NCBI RefSeq assembly: GCF_035467215.1
Contig: NZ_DATITZ010000183.1
Coordinates: 1 to 23,924 of the forward strand
Length of the DNA stretch: 23,924 nt
Source of the DNA: Thiocapsa sp035467215
GTDB lineage: Bacteria; Pseudomonadota; Gammaproteobacteria; Chromatiales; Chromatiaceae
Reading direction: 5' to 3'
The notes under the pieces are model-generated. The model was not told where the DNA came from. It ran no database searches and was given only the letters and a program-made list of their open reading frames with translations. The position numbers were made by a program, and so were the translations under genes. Shown here piece after piece: positions 1-7,077 of the stretch; position 1 is the stretch's first letter; every line of letters starts with the position of its first letter.

Positions 1-135
1 CCCAATTTCGCCGAGTTCCGAGATGCAATCACCGACTGCCTAAAACAAACGCACACTACGCACAAGAAGGAGCTGGACTCTTTACTCACGCTGAAATTCC
101 AGGCATTCAAGAAATGCGAGCTTGTCCCTATATGA
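1..135 (+). mobile_element. IS630-family transposase, 3' end only
   Basis: Frame 1 is open from the left edge to a TGA at 133-135 and encodes 44 residues. The tail contains the segments FAEFRDAIT, THKKELDSLLTLKFQ and AFKKCELVPI. This matches the usual C-terminus of IS630-type DDE transposases, where a short 'sTTHk..ldSLlTLkFQ' motif closes the protein. The catalytic DDE residues would lie to the left of the window, so whether the element is intact cannot be judged. Family assignment rests on recalled motif similarity. Its position beside a run of broken genes suggests that mobile elements contributed to decay here. Confidence 0.7.
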
Positions 136-398
136 GGTATAGCACAATGAAGAAAGGTAACGCACCGCAGGCGGTACCCTGGTGCGCCAAAGGACCAGAG
201 AGGGCAATCATCTCATTACACCGGCTCCACGTGCCGGTCGATCCCAGATGACAGGAACCCGCCCTGCCCTGCTCCACCCATACCTTCCGGCTCCGCACTC
301 GGCGAGATCAGACCCCGGCAGCCGACTCCTCCAGCACCACGCGCAACGGAACCGACGCGGTGTGCTGCCGCCCCGAATCCGCACACCGAGAGGAGGCC
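136..398. other. Intergenic stretch after transposase end
   Basis: No convincing gene is seen in these 263 bases. Reading frames cross the region, but they have no ribosome binding site and no recognisable protein. A short imperfect inverted repeat (CGCACC near 160, GGTGCG near 180) could belong to the right end of the insertion sequence, but the true end cannot be fixed without another copy. Confidence 0.4.
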
Positions 399-585
399 AT
401 GACGTGTACCCCGCCGATCGACGCCGCCCTCGCCTACTACGAAGACCAGGCAAACGCCTTCTTTGCTGTAACCGTCAAAGTCGACGTTACCCCCTGTCCG
501 CCCGCTTCCTCGCCCAAGTTCAGTTCGGTGTGCATTTTCCTCGAAGCCGGCTTCGGAGCGGGACGTGATGCTCCGGCCTTTCGGC
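399..585 (+). pseudogene. Class I SAM methyltransferase remnant, frameshifted and truncated
   Basis: An AGGAGG ribosome binding site at 391-396 precedes an ATG at 399. The first 32 codons look like the start of a class I methyltransferase (AALAYYEDQANAFFAVTVKV; the family has YY..nA..FFadTv.vD). The reading then needs frame 2 for LSARFLAQVQFGVHF (about 492-537) and frame 3 again for LEAGFGAGRDAPAFRR (538-585), which corresponds to motif I (LDAGCGSGRDAlaF). Two compensating frameshifts are therefore needed, and homology stops straight after motif I, so the rest of the Rossmann fold is missing. The good ribosome binding site suggests this was once a normal gene. The annotation rests on joining frames by eye, with family motifs from memory. 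Confidence 0.65.
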
Positions 586-736
586 GTACCGTCTTGCCAC
601 GATTGGATGTCATCTCCCCCGAAAGTCTTGGCGAATGGGATGGGTCATGTTCAAATCGGTCACGATCGACTCGTGAAACCCGTTGGGTCGGCGTTTCCCT
701 CACCGCATCGCCAGACCAAACCGGAGAGCAACAGCC

Positions 737-1150
737 ATGAACCCAGAGACCATCACGCTCGTCAAAGACTCCTGGGCGACGGTGGCGCCCATATCGGAAC
801 AGGCTGCGGGACTTTTCTACGGGCGCTTGTTCGAGATTTATCCCGAGGTCAGGCCCATGTTCAAGGGCGATATGAAAGAGCAGGGCAATAAGCTTGTCGT
901 GATGCTCACCACCGTCGTAAACGCCCTCGACAATCTCGATCCCTTGATCCCGACCATCAAGAAGATGGGCGCACGCCATGCCGGCTACGGGGTTCATGAC
1001 GGCGACTACGCAAAGGTCGCCGACGCCCTGCTGTGGACCCTTGGTCAGGGCCTCGGCGATGATTTCACCCCCGAGGTGAAGAACGCTTGGGTGTGTGCTT
1101 ATAGCGCCTTGGCCGACACCATGAAGGCGGGCGCCGCCGAGGCCACCTGA
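737..1150 (+). CDS. Single-domain bacterial globin (Vitreoscilla-hemoglobin type)
   Basis: This 137-residue protein has the length and pattern of a single-domain bacterial haemoglobin, a haem protein that binds O2 or NO in the cytoplasm. It has no reductase domain. Visible landmarks are the A/B helices (SWATVAPI, AAGLFYGRLFEIYPEVRPMF) with the CD1 phenylalanine at F42, a likely distal E7 glutamine at Q49, and the proximal histidine at H81 in the segment ARHAGYGV. The ATG at 737 is chosen because the homology starts there and a GGAG lies about 10 bases upstream; a longer frame from 683 adds no family sequence. The gene stands alone between a methyltransferase remnant and a convergent acyl-CoA ligase. 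Roles in NO detoxification or low-oxygen respiration are known for the family but are not shown here. Confidence 0.9.
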   Translation: MNPETITLVKDSWATVAPISEQAAGLFYGRLFEIYPEVRPMFKGDMKEQGNKLVVMLTTVVNALDNLDPLIPTIKKMGARHAGYGVHDGDYAKVADALLWTLGQGLGDDFTPEVKNAWVCAYSALADTMKAGAAEAT

Positions 1151-1250
1151 CCCACGCAGTCCTCAGCGGGGACGGCGGATTCGGAATTCAGCCCGTGCAG
1201 TGACGCATGGACATGCGCCGGTAGCCGGCCGCTCCGATGAGCGTGATGCC

Positions 1251-3095
1251 TCACATTGCAATGGCGTGACCCGCGTAGAGCGCATCGACCTCCGTCTTGT
1301 AACGCTGGAGGACCTCCTCGCGTTTCACCTTCATCGTCGGCGTCACGAGGCCATGATCGACCGTCCAGGGCGTGAGCAACAGCTGGACGCGGCGGATTTG
1401 GGCGTGCGCCGGGAAGTCGCGCAGCAGATGCGCAAGACGCTCGATGACGACCCGCTTGACTCGCCGTTCTTGGAGTGTTCTCGGATCTGCCGGATCCGAG
1501 GAGAGTTCTCTCGCCAACGATTTCCAAGCCTCCGGCTCCAGCACCAGGAGCGCGGTCACGAACGGCTTACCCTCCCCGACGACCAGGGCCTGATCGAAAA
1601 GCGGATCGGCGGTGATGATCCGCTCCAGGTCGCCGGCCGCAAGCTTCTCTCCTGACGACATCACCAGGATGTCTTTGATGCGCCCACGGATATAGATCCG
1701 CCCTTCGCGCATCTCCGCGATATCCCCGGTATGCAGCCAGCCGTCCGGGTCGACCGCCTGCCGCGTCTCCTCCGGTCGCTTCCAATAGCCCAGCATCACG
1801 CCGGGACTCCGCGCCAGCAACTCCCCGTTGGCGGCAAAGCGCACCTCGGCGCCCGGAATGGGCAGACCTGCCGAGCCAGGCACGTTGTCCTCCGTGCGGT
1901 TACCCGCGATCGTGGGGGATGCTTCGGTGAGGCCGTAGCCTTCGAGCAGATTGAGTCCAAGCCCGATGAAGCACCGTGCCACCGGCTCCGAGAGCGGTGC
2001 GGCACCGCTGATCGCAATCCGCAGGCGTCCGCCCAGCCGGGCCAAAACCTTGTCGGCGACCAGAGGCCGCAGCAGTCGCCACAGGATCCGATCGGCGAAT
2101 CCAAGATCTGCGGCACGGCCTTGCCCGGCAAGGAAACGGCGCCAGCCGATGGCGACCGCCTTACGGAACAGCGCCCGGGCGATCCGCCCCTCCTGCGCGA
2201 GCTTGGCCTGAATCCGGACATAGGCCTTCTCGTAGACGCGCGGCACGGAGATGAGTGCTGTCGGACGGATCGTCATCAGGTCTTCGCCCAGTGTCTGTAG
2301 CGAGCGTGCATAAACCACACAGCTGCCCGCCATCATCGGGAGGTAGTAGCCGAGGGTTCGCTCGAAGGCATGGGACAAGGGCAGGAAGGAGAGCAGGATG
2401 TCGTCGTGGTAAGTCGGCACCGTCTCGAGTTGGGCCGCCGCATTCCAGAGGATGTTGCGGTGGGACAACATGACGCCCTTGGGACGACCGGTCGTGCCGG
2501 ACGTATACACCAGGGTCGCCAAATCGCTGGGATCCGCGTCATGATCAGCCGGTACTGACCCCTCTCGGGTCAGCCAGTCGGCCGCGCAAACAACGTTCGG
2601 AGCCGGTTCGAAACGCGCGTCCGCGCACGCGGCGTCTTCCAGGCAGATAACCTGTCGCAGCTCCGGAAAGGCCGATCTCCAGGACTCCAACATCCGCCAT
2701 TGATTCAGGCTGCCGACAAAGAGTGCCTGACTCCCGGAATCGGCCAGGATGTAGGCGATGTTCCCCGGACTGTCATTGGGATACAAGGGAACCACCACTA
2801 ACCCGAGCGCCAAAGCCGCCTGCTCGTAGCCGACCCACTCGACACAATTGCGCAGCTGCACCGCCACGCGCGCGCCGGGTGCCAGGGTCAGGTTGGAGAG
2901 CGCGCGCTGCCAGCAGCCGACGCGCTCGGCCATCTCGCCCCAAGTCAGGCTCGACCAATGGCCGCGTATCTCGTCGAACTGTCGGTAGGCGGTGAGATCC
3001 GGGGTGCGGGCAACCCGCTCCCGGAAGAGACCCGACAAGGTTCCGGCCGTTGCGACCGGAATCAGGTCAGCCTTGCGATCCGGCTCCGTCTTCAT
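1251..3095 (-). CDS. Long-chain acyl-CoA ligase, AMP-forming (FadD/FAA1-like)
   Basis: This 614-residue ANL-superfamily enzyme activates a carboxylic acid, probably a long-chain fatty acid, with ATP and then CoA. Landmarks are the phosphate-binding loop YTSGTTGRPKGVMLSH (from about residue 197), LLSFLPLSHAFERTLGYYLP, the adenine-binding GYGLTEASPTI (about 385-395), the ATP-ribose aspartate in GWLHTGDI (about 455) and the hinge segment GRIKDILVMSSGEKLA with its conserved lysine. The overall style fits the FAA1-like group often annotated as long-chain fatty-acid-CoA ligase. The ATG at 3095 is preferred over one 13 codons upstream because GGGGAGG precedes it at good spacing. The gene appears intact and converges on the globin gene. 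Substrate chain length cannot be read from sequence. Confidence 0.9.
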   Translation of the reverse strand: MKTEPDRKADLIPVATAGTLSGLFRERVARTPDLTAYRQFDEIRGHWSSLTWGEMAERVGCWQRALSNLTLAPGARVAVQLRNCVEWVGYEQAALALGLVVVPLYPNDSPGNIAYILADSGSQALFVGSLNQWRMLESWRSAFPELRQVICLEDAACADARFEPAPNVVCAADWLTREGSVPADHDADPSDLATLVYTSGTTGRPKGVMLSHRNILWNAAAQLETVPTYHDDILLSFLPLSHAFERTLGYYLPMMAGSCVVYARSLQTLGEDLMTIRPTALISVPRVYEKAYVRIQAKLAQEGRIARALFRKAVAIGWRRFLAGQGRAADLGFADRILWRLLRPLVADKVLARLGGRLRIAISGAAPLSEPVARCFIGLGLNLLEGYGLTEASPTIAGNRTEDNVPGSAGLPIPGAEVRFAANGELLARSPGVMLGYWKRPEETRQAVDPDGWLHTGDIAEMREGRIYIRGRIKDILVMSSGEKLAAGDLERIITADPLFDQALVVGEGKPFVTALLVLEPEAWKSLARELSSDPADPRTLQERRVKRVVIERLAHLLRDFPAHAQIRRVQLLLTPWTVDHGLVTPTMKVKREEVLQRYKTEVDALYAGHAIAM

Positions 3096-3368
3096 CTCGC
3101 ACCCTCCCCAAGCCAAGCCGGGGCGCCAAGCCACCTTCGGTCTTATAGAACCGCGAGGTGACTCGCGTCTCTACTCACAAGTATCGAACAGGAGGGGGAA
3201 ACCGGCCAGCGTCGGGGCGCCGGTTTGAAGCCTTCTTTGGAGGGCGGCCGAGGGCGGATCGTCGTCCAGCTTTAGGCGCACCCTGACGATCCGAATCTCA
3301 ACCGGATTGGCTATCGAGCCACCGGTCGCATGACAAGATCGTGGTCGGCCACCGTGGGCCATGAGCAG
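3096..3368. other. Spacer with an 8-bp stem-loop
   Basis: No gene is seen between the acyl-CoA ligase start and the peptidase remnant. The only clear structure is a stem-loop with arms AAACCGGC (3199-3206) and GCCGGTTT (3219-3226). There is no adjacent T-run on either strand, so I do not call it a terminator. Confidence 0.4.
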
Positions 3369-3757
3369 TCAGCAGCAAAAACCGGTCCAATGCCGACGCG
3401 GCGATTGCCGACGCGGGCTCCCGGCCCAACCCGAAGGCTGCGAAGGAGGCAGCGGGAGCGGGGTTCCCGAGGCGAACCGGGTCGCGCGCGAGGACGCAAG
3501 ATCGCGCAGACGCTCGACCCGCTCGGCCGTCGGCGGATGGGTGCGCAACAGCGAGGGCTCGGGCAGACGTCGACCGGGCAACCAGTTGCTCCCAGGAGGC
3601 GCGCCCGGTCTGCTCCAGCTTCACCAAGGCCGAGGCCAAAGCGAGGGGATCGCCCGACAGCTCCACCGCGCCGCGGTCGGCCTCGTACTCGCGACAGCGC
3701 GACAGCGCGAGCTGCACCAGCGTGCTGAAAGTCTGCGCGGACAGCAAGATCAGGATG
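3369..3757 (-). pseudogene. M48-family zinc peptidase remnant, 5'-truncated and frameshifted
   Basis: Read on the minus strand from about 3757, the sequence encodes PILILLSAQTFSTLVQLALS, then SRCREYEADRGAVELSGDP and LALASALVKLE. This is typical of M48 (HtpX-like) membrane metallopeptidases, where the EAD motif carries the third zinc ligand. Near 3585 the frame must shift by one base to continue as GRRLPEPSLLRTHPPTAERV, the usual M48 C-terminal 'THPPt.eRi.rL' motif, ending at a stop near 3369. The HExxH active-site helix and N-terminal membrane segments are missing because homology ends at about 3757, where the oppositely oriented HEAT-repeat gene begins. It cannot encode an active protease. 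Confidence 0.75.
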
Positions 3758-4558
3758 GGAAACCGTTTCCTGGAGGATCCGGCGAAACGTGACCCGGGCT
3801 GTACGGCGAAGGGCGCGATCGCGCGCGCACTGGTCGCGCTGGACAGTCAGGACGCAGGCTTCTACATCGCCGGTATCGCCTATCGTCAACCCGAGCCGGT
3901 GTGGGGCGGCAGCGTCGACACGGCCGTTGATCTGCGGGTGAGCTGCGCCATCGGTCTCGCGGCCACGAGCGATCCGCGTGCCCTGATCTACCTGGTCGAC
4001 CTGCTCCACGACCCGGAGCCGCATGCCCGCAGCGGCGCGGCGCGTGCGATCGCCTGCACGCAACCCTTGGCGGCCGAGGCGGTGCTGCGCTCCAAGGCGC
4101 TCGGCGGCGATCCGGAGCCGGAGGTCACGGGCGACTGTCTCGCCGCACTCTTGCATGTCGCTGGAGAGGATGCCCTCGACTTTGTCGGCGGTTTTCTTGT
4201 CACGCCGAGTATGGAGATCAACGGCCTCGCCGCACTCGCGCTCGGGGAATCGCGGCTCGACGACGCCTTGGAACTGCTGCGCGCCCGTTGGGATGCCGAG
4301 CCCTTCAAGCGCAGCGCCGAGCATCTGCTGCTGCGGGCGGCGGCGTTGCACCGCAGCGAGGCGGCACTCGACTGGCTCGTCTCGATTCTCGCGGACGCGG
4401 ATCGCGCAAGCGCCGAGGTCGCGATCGCCGAGCTGGGCGTCTATCGCAACAATGCTCGGCTGCGGGCTCGCCTGGACGCCGTGATTGCCGAGCGTGACGA
4501 TCCGCGACTGGGCGCAGGCTATGCCAAGGCCTTTCCGCCTGCGACGCCGGGGCCGTAG
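3755..4558 (+). CDS. HEAT-repeat protein, probably 5'-truncated
   Basis: The frame encodes 267 residues of regular paired helices with HEAT-like character, for example DPRALIYLVDLLHDPEPHAR, GDPEPEVTGDCLAALL and ALALGESRLDDALELLRARW. Related proteins that I recall carry the segment 'DPvK.D.GC.AK.Ai..aL' well inside the protein. Here FLEDPAKRDPGCTAKGAIAR lies only a few residues after the ATG at 3755. I infer that an N-terminal portion has been lost at the junction with the M48 remnant. No strong ribosome binding site is visible; an alternative start at 3722 reads through M48 sequence and is unlikely. Function is unknown; HEAT repeats usually mediate protein contacts. The stop codon lies in the loop of a GC-rich stem-loop. 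Confidence 0.65.
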   Translation: MGNRFLEDPAKRDPGCTAKGAIARALVALDSQDAGFYIAGIAYRQPEPVWGGSVDTAVDLRVSCAIGLAATSDPRALIYLVDLLHDPEPHARSGAARAIACTQPLAAEAVLRSKALGGDPEPEVTGDCLAALLHVAGEDALDFVGGFLVTPSMEINGLAALALGESRLDDALELLRARWDAEPFKRSAEHLLLRAAALHRSEAALDWLVSILADADRASAEVAIAELGVYRNNARLRARLDAVIAERDDPRLGAGYAKAFPPATPGP

Positions 4559-4569
4559 CACGCCCCGGC
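4546..4569. terminator. GC-rich stem-loop between convergent genes
   Basis: Perfect 8-bp arms GCCGGGGC (4546-4553) and GCCCCGGC (4562-4569) enclose an 8-nt loop that contains the HEAT-gene stop codon. It lies between two convergent genes and could end transcription in both directions. No T-run follows on either strand, so intrinsic termination is uncertain. Confidence 0.4.
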
Positions 4570-4577
4570 ATCGAGCG

Positions 4578-4901
4578 CTATCGGCCGCTCGTCTCCACCG
4601 CAGCAATCCCATCCTCCGACCGATCCTTCACGGGAACCGGCTTCCAAACAAACCCATCAAGCGCATAGCCGAGGACCATCGACTTTCCGTCGACGGAGAC
4701 CAGGATCTCGACCTTCTCGGGCGAACGGATGGTCCGATTCTCGACCGCCTTGATCGACTCCGGAAAGCTCTGCTCCAAGTCGCGGCAGACCAGCTCCGCG
4801 TCTGGGCCAATGTCGCCGATTTCCGGTGGATCGGGTATGCACATGGCCATGCCTTCGAACGTCGCGAACGACAGGCAGGCAATCAGGGGTAGCTTCGTCA
4901 T
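4578..4901 (-). CDS. Small exported protein of unknown function
   Basis: This is a 107-residue protein. The N-terminus MTKLPLIACLSFATFEGMAM looks like a short signal peptide (one lysine, then a hydrophobic stretch), probably cleaved near residue 20. The mature part is acidic, with cysteines at about 21 and 39 that could pair, and the segments EKVEILVSVDGKSMVLGYAL and DGFVWKPVPV, which suggest a small beta-rich fold. The start is well supported: GAGGAGG lies 8 to 9 bases upstream of the ATG at 4901. The residue before C21 does not fit a lipobox, so I do not call it a lipoprotein. I do not recognise the family. It is convergent with the HEAT-repeat gene and stands alone. Confidence 0.7.
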   Translation of the reverse strand: MTKLPLIACLSFATFEGMAMCIPDPPEIGDIGPDAELVCRDLEQSFPESIKAVENRTIRSPEKVEILVSVDGKSMVLGYALDGFVWKPVPVKDRSEDGIAAVETSGR

Positions 4902-5097
4902 GGTCGTGTCCTCCTCGTCGGTGGTCGACAGATCCCGCCGTCCGAGTCCGACGATGCTTCATCGAGCTTGCCGAACTGCGGGGGTTGTCTTAAGGCTTAG
5001 GCGAATCGGCACACATTATCCTGACGAAAAAACGCCGAAAGTCGGATGATTCCCCGCCGGGCATTTCGTCGTTTCTCCGTCGGCTAAACTCAGACGC
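4902..5097. other. Divergent intergenic region
   Basis: This 196-base gap separates two outward-facing genes, so promoters for both are expected here. A TAAACT at about 5085, just ahead of the plus-strand ATG, resembles a -10 element, but no convincing -35 was found. Nothing else is seen. Confidence 0.3.
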
Positions 5098-5331
5098 ATG
5101 AGCAAGCCCGAAACTGCGTCCGAGCCTACGCCGAACCGGCCGGGTACCGGCACCTTCCTCGACACGGTGAAAAGATTCCGCCATTCGTCCCGAATTCGCG
5201 ACGGACGCCCGGGCGGAAACCTATTCCATGACGGACCGGGACCAACCACATCGGCTCGCCTCAACCCTGGCGAGATGAGGCCTATGACCGCAGCAGACGA
5301 ATCCTTAGGACTGACCGCCTTCGAGCTATGA
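5098..5331 (+). CDS. Small hypothetical ORF, DUF2970-like N-terminus, possibly chimeric
   Basis: The frame encodes 77 residues. Its first third (PNRPGTGTFLDTVKR) resembles the start of DUF2970 proteins, which go on with an amphipathic 'vlaaFfGv' segment and then a transmembrane helix. Here the continuation is FRHSSRIRDGRPGG and no membrane segment follows in any frame. The stop overlaps the next start as ATGA, a common sign of translational coupling, which argues that at least the 3' end is or was a real gene. There is no clear ribosome binding site before the ATG at 5098. It may be a deletion fusion of a DUF2970 gene start with the end of another gene, or a spurious frame. Confidence 0.3.
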   Translation: MSKPETASEPTPNRPGTGTFLDTVKRFRHSSRIRDGRPGGNLFHDGPGPTTSARLNPGEMRPMTAADESLGLTAFEL

Positions 5332-5927
5332 CCCATCCAACCTCGCCAAACACGCCCGACGACTTCGCCCGCTCTTGGGACGCGCGCTACGAAGGCGCGA
5401 CAGCGATCCCCAAACCGGCCCTGGTGTTGCGCCAATGGCCGCACTTGATCCCCGAGGGAGGCAGCGCCCTCGACTTTGCCTGCGGACTGGGCGGCAGCGC
5501 ACTTTGGCTGGCCGAGCGGGGTTTCCGGGTCTCGGCATGGGACCTGTCCACCACCGCCATCGCGCGACTCCGGGAGGCGGCGCGCCTACGAGGACTTCAC
5601 CTCGATGCCCGGGTCCGCGACCTGATCGCCCTGCCGCCGAGTCCCGAGAGCTTCGACCTGATCCTGGTCGCAAACTTCCTGGATCGGGATCTGGCCCCGA
5701 GTATTGCCGGTGCGTTGCGTCCCGGCGGTCTGCTCTTCTATCAGACCTTTGCGCGGGAATGCCGAGGCGGCCACGGCCCCACCAACCCGGCGTATCGCCT
5801 TGCCCGCAACGAGCTGCTTACACTCTTTCCCGACCTGACCATCCGCGCGTACCGAGCCGAGGGCCGACTCGCCGCACCCGAGAGCGGTTTGAGCGACCTG
5901 GCCTTGATGGTCGCCCAAAGGACCTGA
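5328..5927 (+). CDS. Class I SAM-dependent methyltransferase
   Basis: This 199-residue protein is complete and looks functional. It has the class I methyltransferase fold: motif I ALDFACGLGGSALWLAERGF (about residues 44-63), the acidic end of strand 2 in VSAWDLSTTAIARL, and the motif IV/post-motif region FDLILVANFLDRDLAPSIAG followed by LRPGGLLFYQTFARE. It belongs to the small TehB-like group of cytoplasmic methyltransferases. The natural substrate is not predictable. The start codon overlaps the upstream stop as ATGA, and the next gene begins 16 bases downstream, suggesting a short operon. Tellurite methylation should not be assumed. Confidence 0.85.
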   Translation: MTHPTSPNTPDDFARSWDARYEGATAIPKPALVLRQWPHLIPEGGSALDFACGLGGSALWLAERGFRVSAWDLSTTAIARLREAARLRGLHLDARVRDLIALPPSPESFDLILVANFLDRDLAPSIAGALRPGGLLFYQTFARECRGGHGPTNPAYRLARNELLTLFPDLTIRAYRAEGRLAAPESGLSDLALMVAQRT

Positions 5928-5942
5928 GAGGCAACGTCCGAC

Positions 5943-6878
5943 ATGAGCCCGCGACTGCACATCCGATTGCTGGGCGATTTCACGGTGGAGCAGGACGGCG
6001 CGCCCGTCACGCTGCCGACCCGCAAGACCGCTGCACTCCTGGCCATCCTCGCGATGCCGCCGGGCGCCCTGATCACGCGCGAGCGCCTCGCCGACCTGCT
6101 CTGGTCGCGCAGCGCCGAGGCCCAGGCCCGCGGGAGTCTTCGTCAAGCCGTCGCCCAGCTTCGCAAGTCGCTGGAGGACGACTCCGGCACCTTGATCCAG
6201 GCCGTCGGGCCGGGCCTTCGCCTTGCGTCGCCGGGGGTCGAGGTGGATGCGGTGACGCTGGAGCAGGCGCTGAGCGCAGGATCCCCGGCCGACCTGGCAC
6301 TGGCCGAGCGGCTGTATCGGGGCGAATTCCTCGCGGGACTCACGATCGAGGAGGCACTTTTTGAGTATTGGCGCGCCACCGAGGCGGAGCGACTGCGGCG
6401 ACGTCTGCTGCGCGGGTTGCAGGCGCTGCTTGCGCACCATGTCGACCGGGGAGACTTGGAGGCGAGTCTCGATCTGGGCGAGCGCTTGGTTCGGCTGGAA
6501 CCACTCGCCGAAGAGACCTATCAGGCCTTGATGCGCCTGCATCTCTCTGGCGCGATTTTCCCGATGGACTCTGGCCCGGCTGAACCTAAACCGCGTCAGC
6601 TCCGACAGTTGTCGGAGTTGGCGCGGCCAAGTCAATCCAACAAACGACGCACACCGCACCGGGCGCGGTTTAGATCAGAAGTACTGACAATGATCCGCCC
6701 GTGCGGCGATCTCCTGGAGAAAGACGCCCGGATCCATGATCCCGTCCGCCTCGGGCAAGAGGTCGTCTTCGACGACATCGAAGGTCATGGCGGCCAAGCA
6801 ACAGCCGTGCAGCCGGACGTGGCCGGTAGCGGATCCCCGTCGCGTTTCAGCCGTTGCTTCAGCCAGTCCTCGCGGTAG
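5943..6878 (+). CDS. SARP/BTAD-type transcriptional regulator, C-terminally truncated
   Basis: The first 201 residues form an OmpR-like winged helix (LHIRLLGDFTVEQDG, TRKTAALLAILAMPPGALIT, LADLLWS, SLRQAVAQLRKSL) followed by most of a bacterial transcriptional activation domain with TPR-like helices (ERLYRGEFLAGL, ALLAHHVDRGDLEASLDLGE, LVRLEPLAEETYQALMRLHL). Homology stops at about 6545, just where the BTAD should continue with its last helix pair. The remaining 110 codons run through an 88-bp inverted-repeat element and then antisense to another gene, so they are not native protein sequence. Family members normally have a complete BTAD and often a further ATPase or TPR region. The start has GAGAGG about 11 bases upstream and follows the methyltransferase by 16 bases. 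DNA binding might survive; normal regulation is unlikely. Confidence 0.75.
   Translation: MSPRLHIRLLGDFTVEQDGAPVTLPTRKTAALLAILAMPPGALITRERLADLLWSRSAEAQARGSLRQAVAQLRKSLEDDSGTLIQAVGPGLRLASPGVEVDAVTLEQALSAGSPADLALAERLYRGEFLAGLTIEEALFEYWRATEAERLRRRLLRGLQALLAHHVDRGDLEASLDLGERLVRLEPLAEETYQALMRLHLSGAIFPMDSGPAEPKPRQLRQLSELARPSQSNKRRTPHRARFRSEVLTMIRPCGDLLEKDARIHDPVRLGQEVVFDDIEGHGGQATAVQPDVAGSGSPSRFSRCFSQSSR
6586..6673. repeat. 88-bp inverted-repeat element with inner hairpin (MITE/REP-like)
   Basis: The outer arms are CTAAACCGCG (6586-6595) and CGCGGTTTAG (6664-6673), a perfect 10-bp inverted repeat. Inside lies a second hairpin, CTCCGACA-GT-TGTCGGAG (6600-6617), which can extend with wobble pairs to about 15 bp. 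The element lies where the SARP gene loses homology and ends just before the stop codon of the minus-strand gene. The 13-mer CTAAACCGCGTCA recurs in inverted form at 23116-23128, at one end of a similar-sized structure. Confidence 0.6.
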
Positions 6879-6971
6879 GCATAACGCGGATCCATCCGAC
6901 ACTCGCGCACGCCCTCGGGCGTGAGCAGGCGCACCGACCAGATGTAGCGCTTGAATCGTTGCGGATGACAT
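6675..6971 (-). pseudogene. Small hypothetical gene, frameshifted
   Basis: Two overlapping minus-strand frames each show protein-like sequence that makes sense only when joined. One gives RFKRYIWSVRLLTPEGVREC, then RMDPRYAYREDWLKQRLKRD and GDPLPAT. Near 6830 a one-base shift continues as VRLHGCCLAAMTFDVVEDDL, then LPEADGIMDPGVFLQEIAAR and ADHCQYF before the stop at 6675. The ATG at 6971 is in the second frame, so a further shift is needed near the start. The joined product would be about 95 residues, soluble and charged. I do not recognise the family. It follows the TPR gene on the same strand after about 106 bases. Confidence 0.5.
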
Positions 6972-7077
6972 GATCTCGACTCCCGACGCCGGGTGTCGCG
7001 GGGGCCCCGGCGGCGTTTGGCGTTGAAGGGAGAACCGGGATTCGGGCGGCGACGCAGTCTCGGCGGCGGCGACCGTT

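Noticed and set aside
1161..1250. Short minus-strand continuation after the acyl-CoA ligase stop
   Set aside because: It reads GITLIGAAGYRRMSMRHCTG in frame past the stop, but the ligase already has a normal length and end, so read-through is not supported.
3199..3226. Stem-loop as a terminator
   Set aside because: The arms are perfect, but no T-run follows on either strand and neither flanking gene ends nearby.
3311..4612. 433-codon minus-strand frame
   Set aside because: It runs antisense to the HEAT-repeat gene and crosses the M48 remnant, with arginine-rich low-complexity translation and no family motifs.
5586..6659. 357-codon minus-strand frame
   Set aside because: Antisense to the methyltransferase and SARP genes, both of which have clear protein families; it is a GC-rich shadow.
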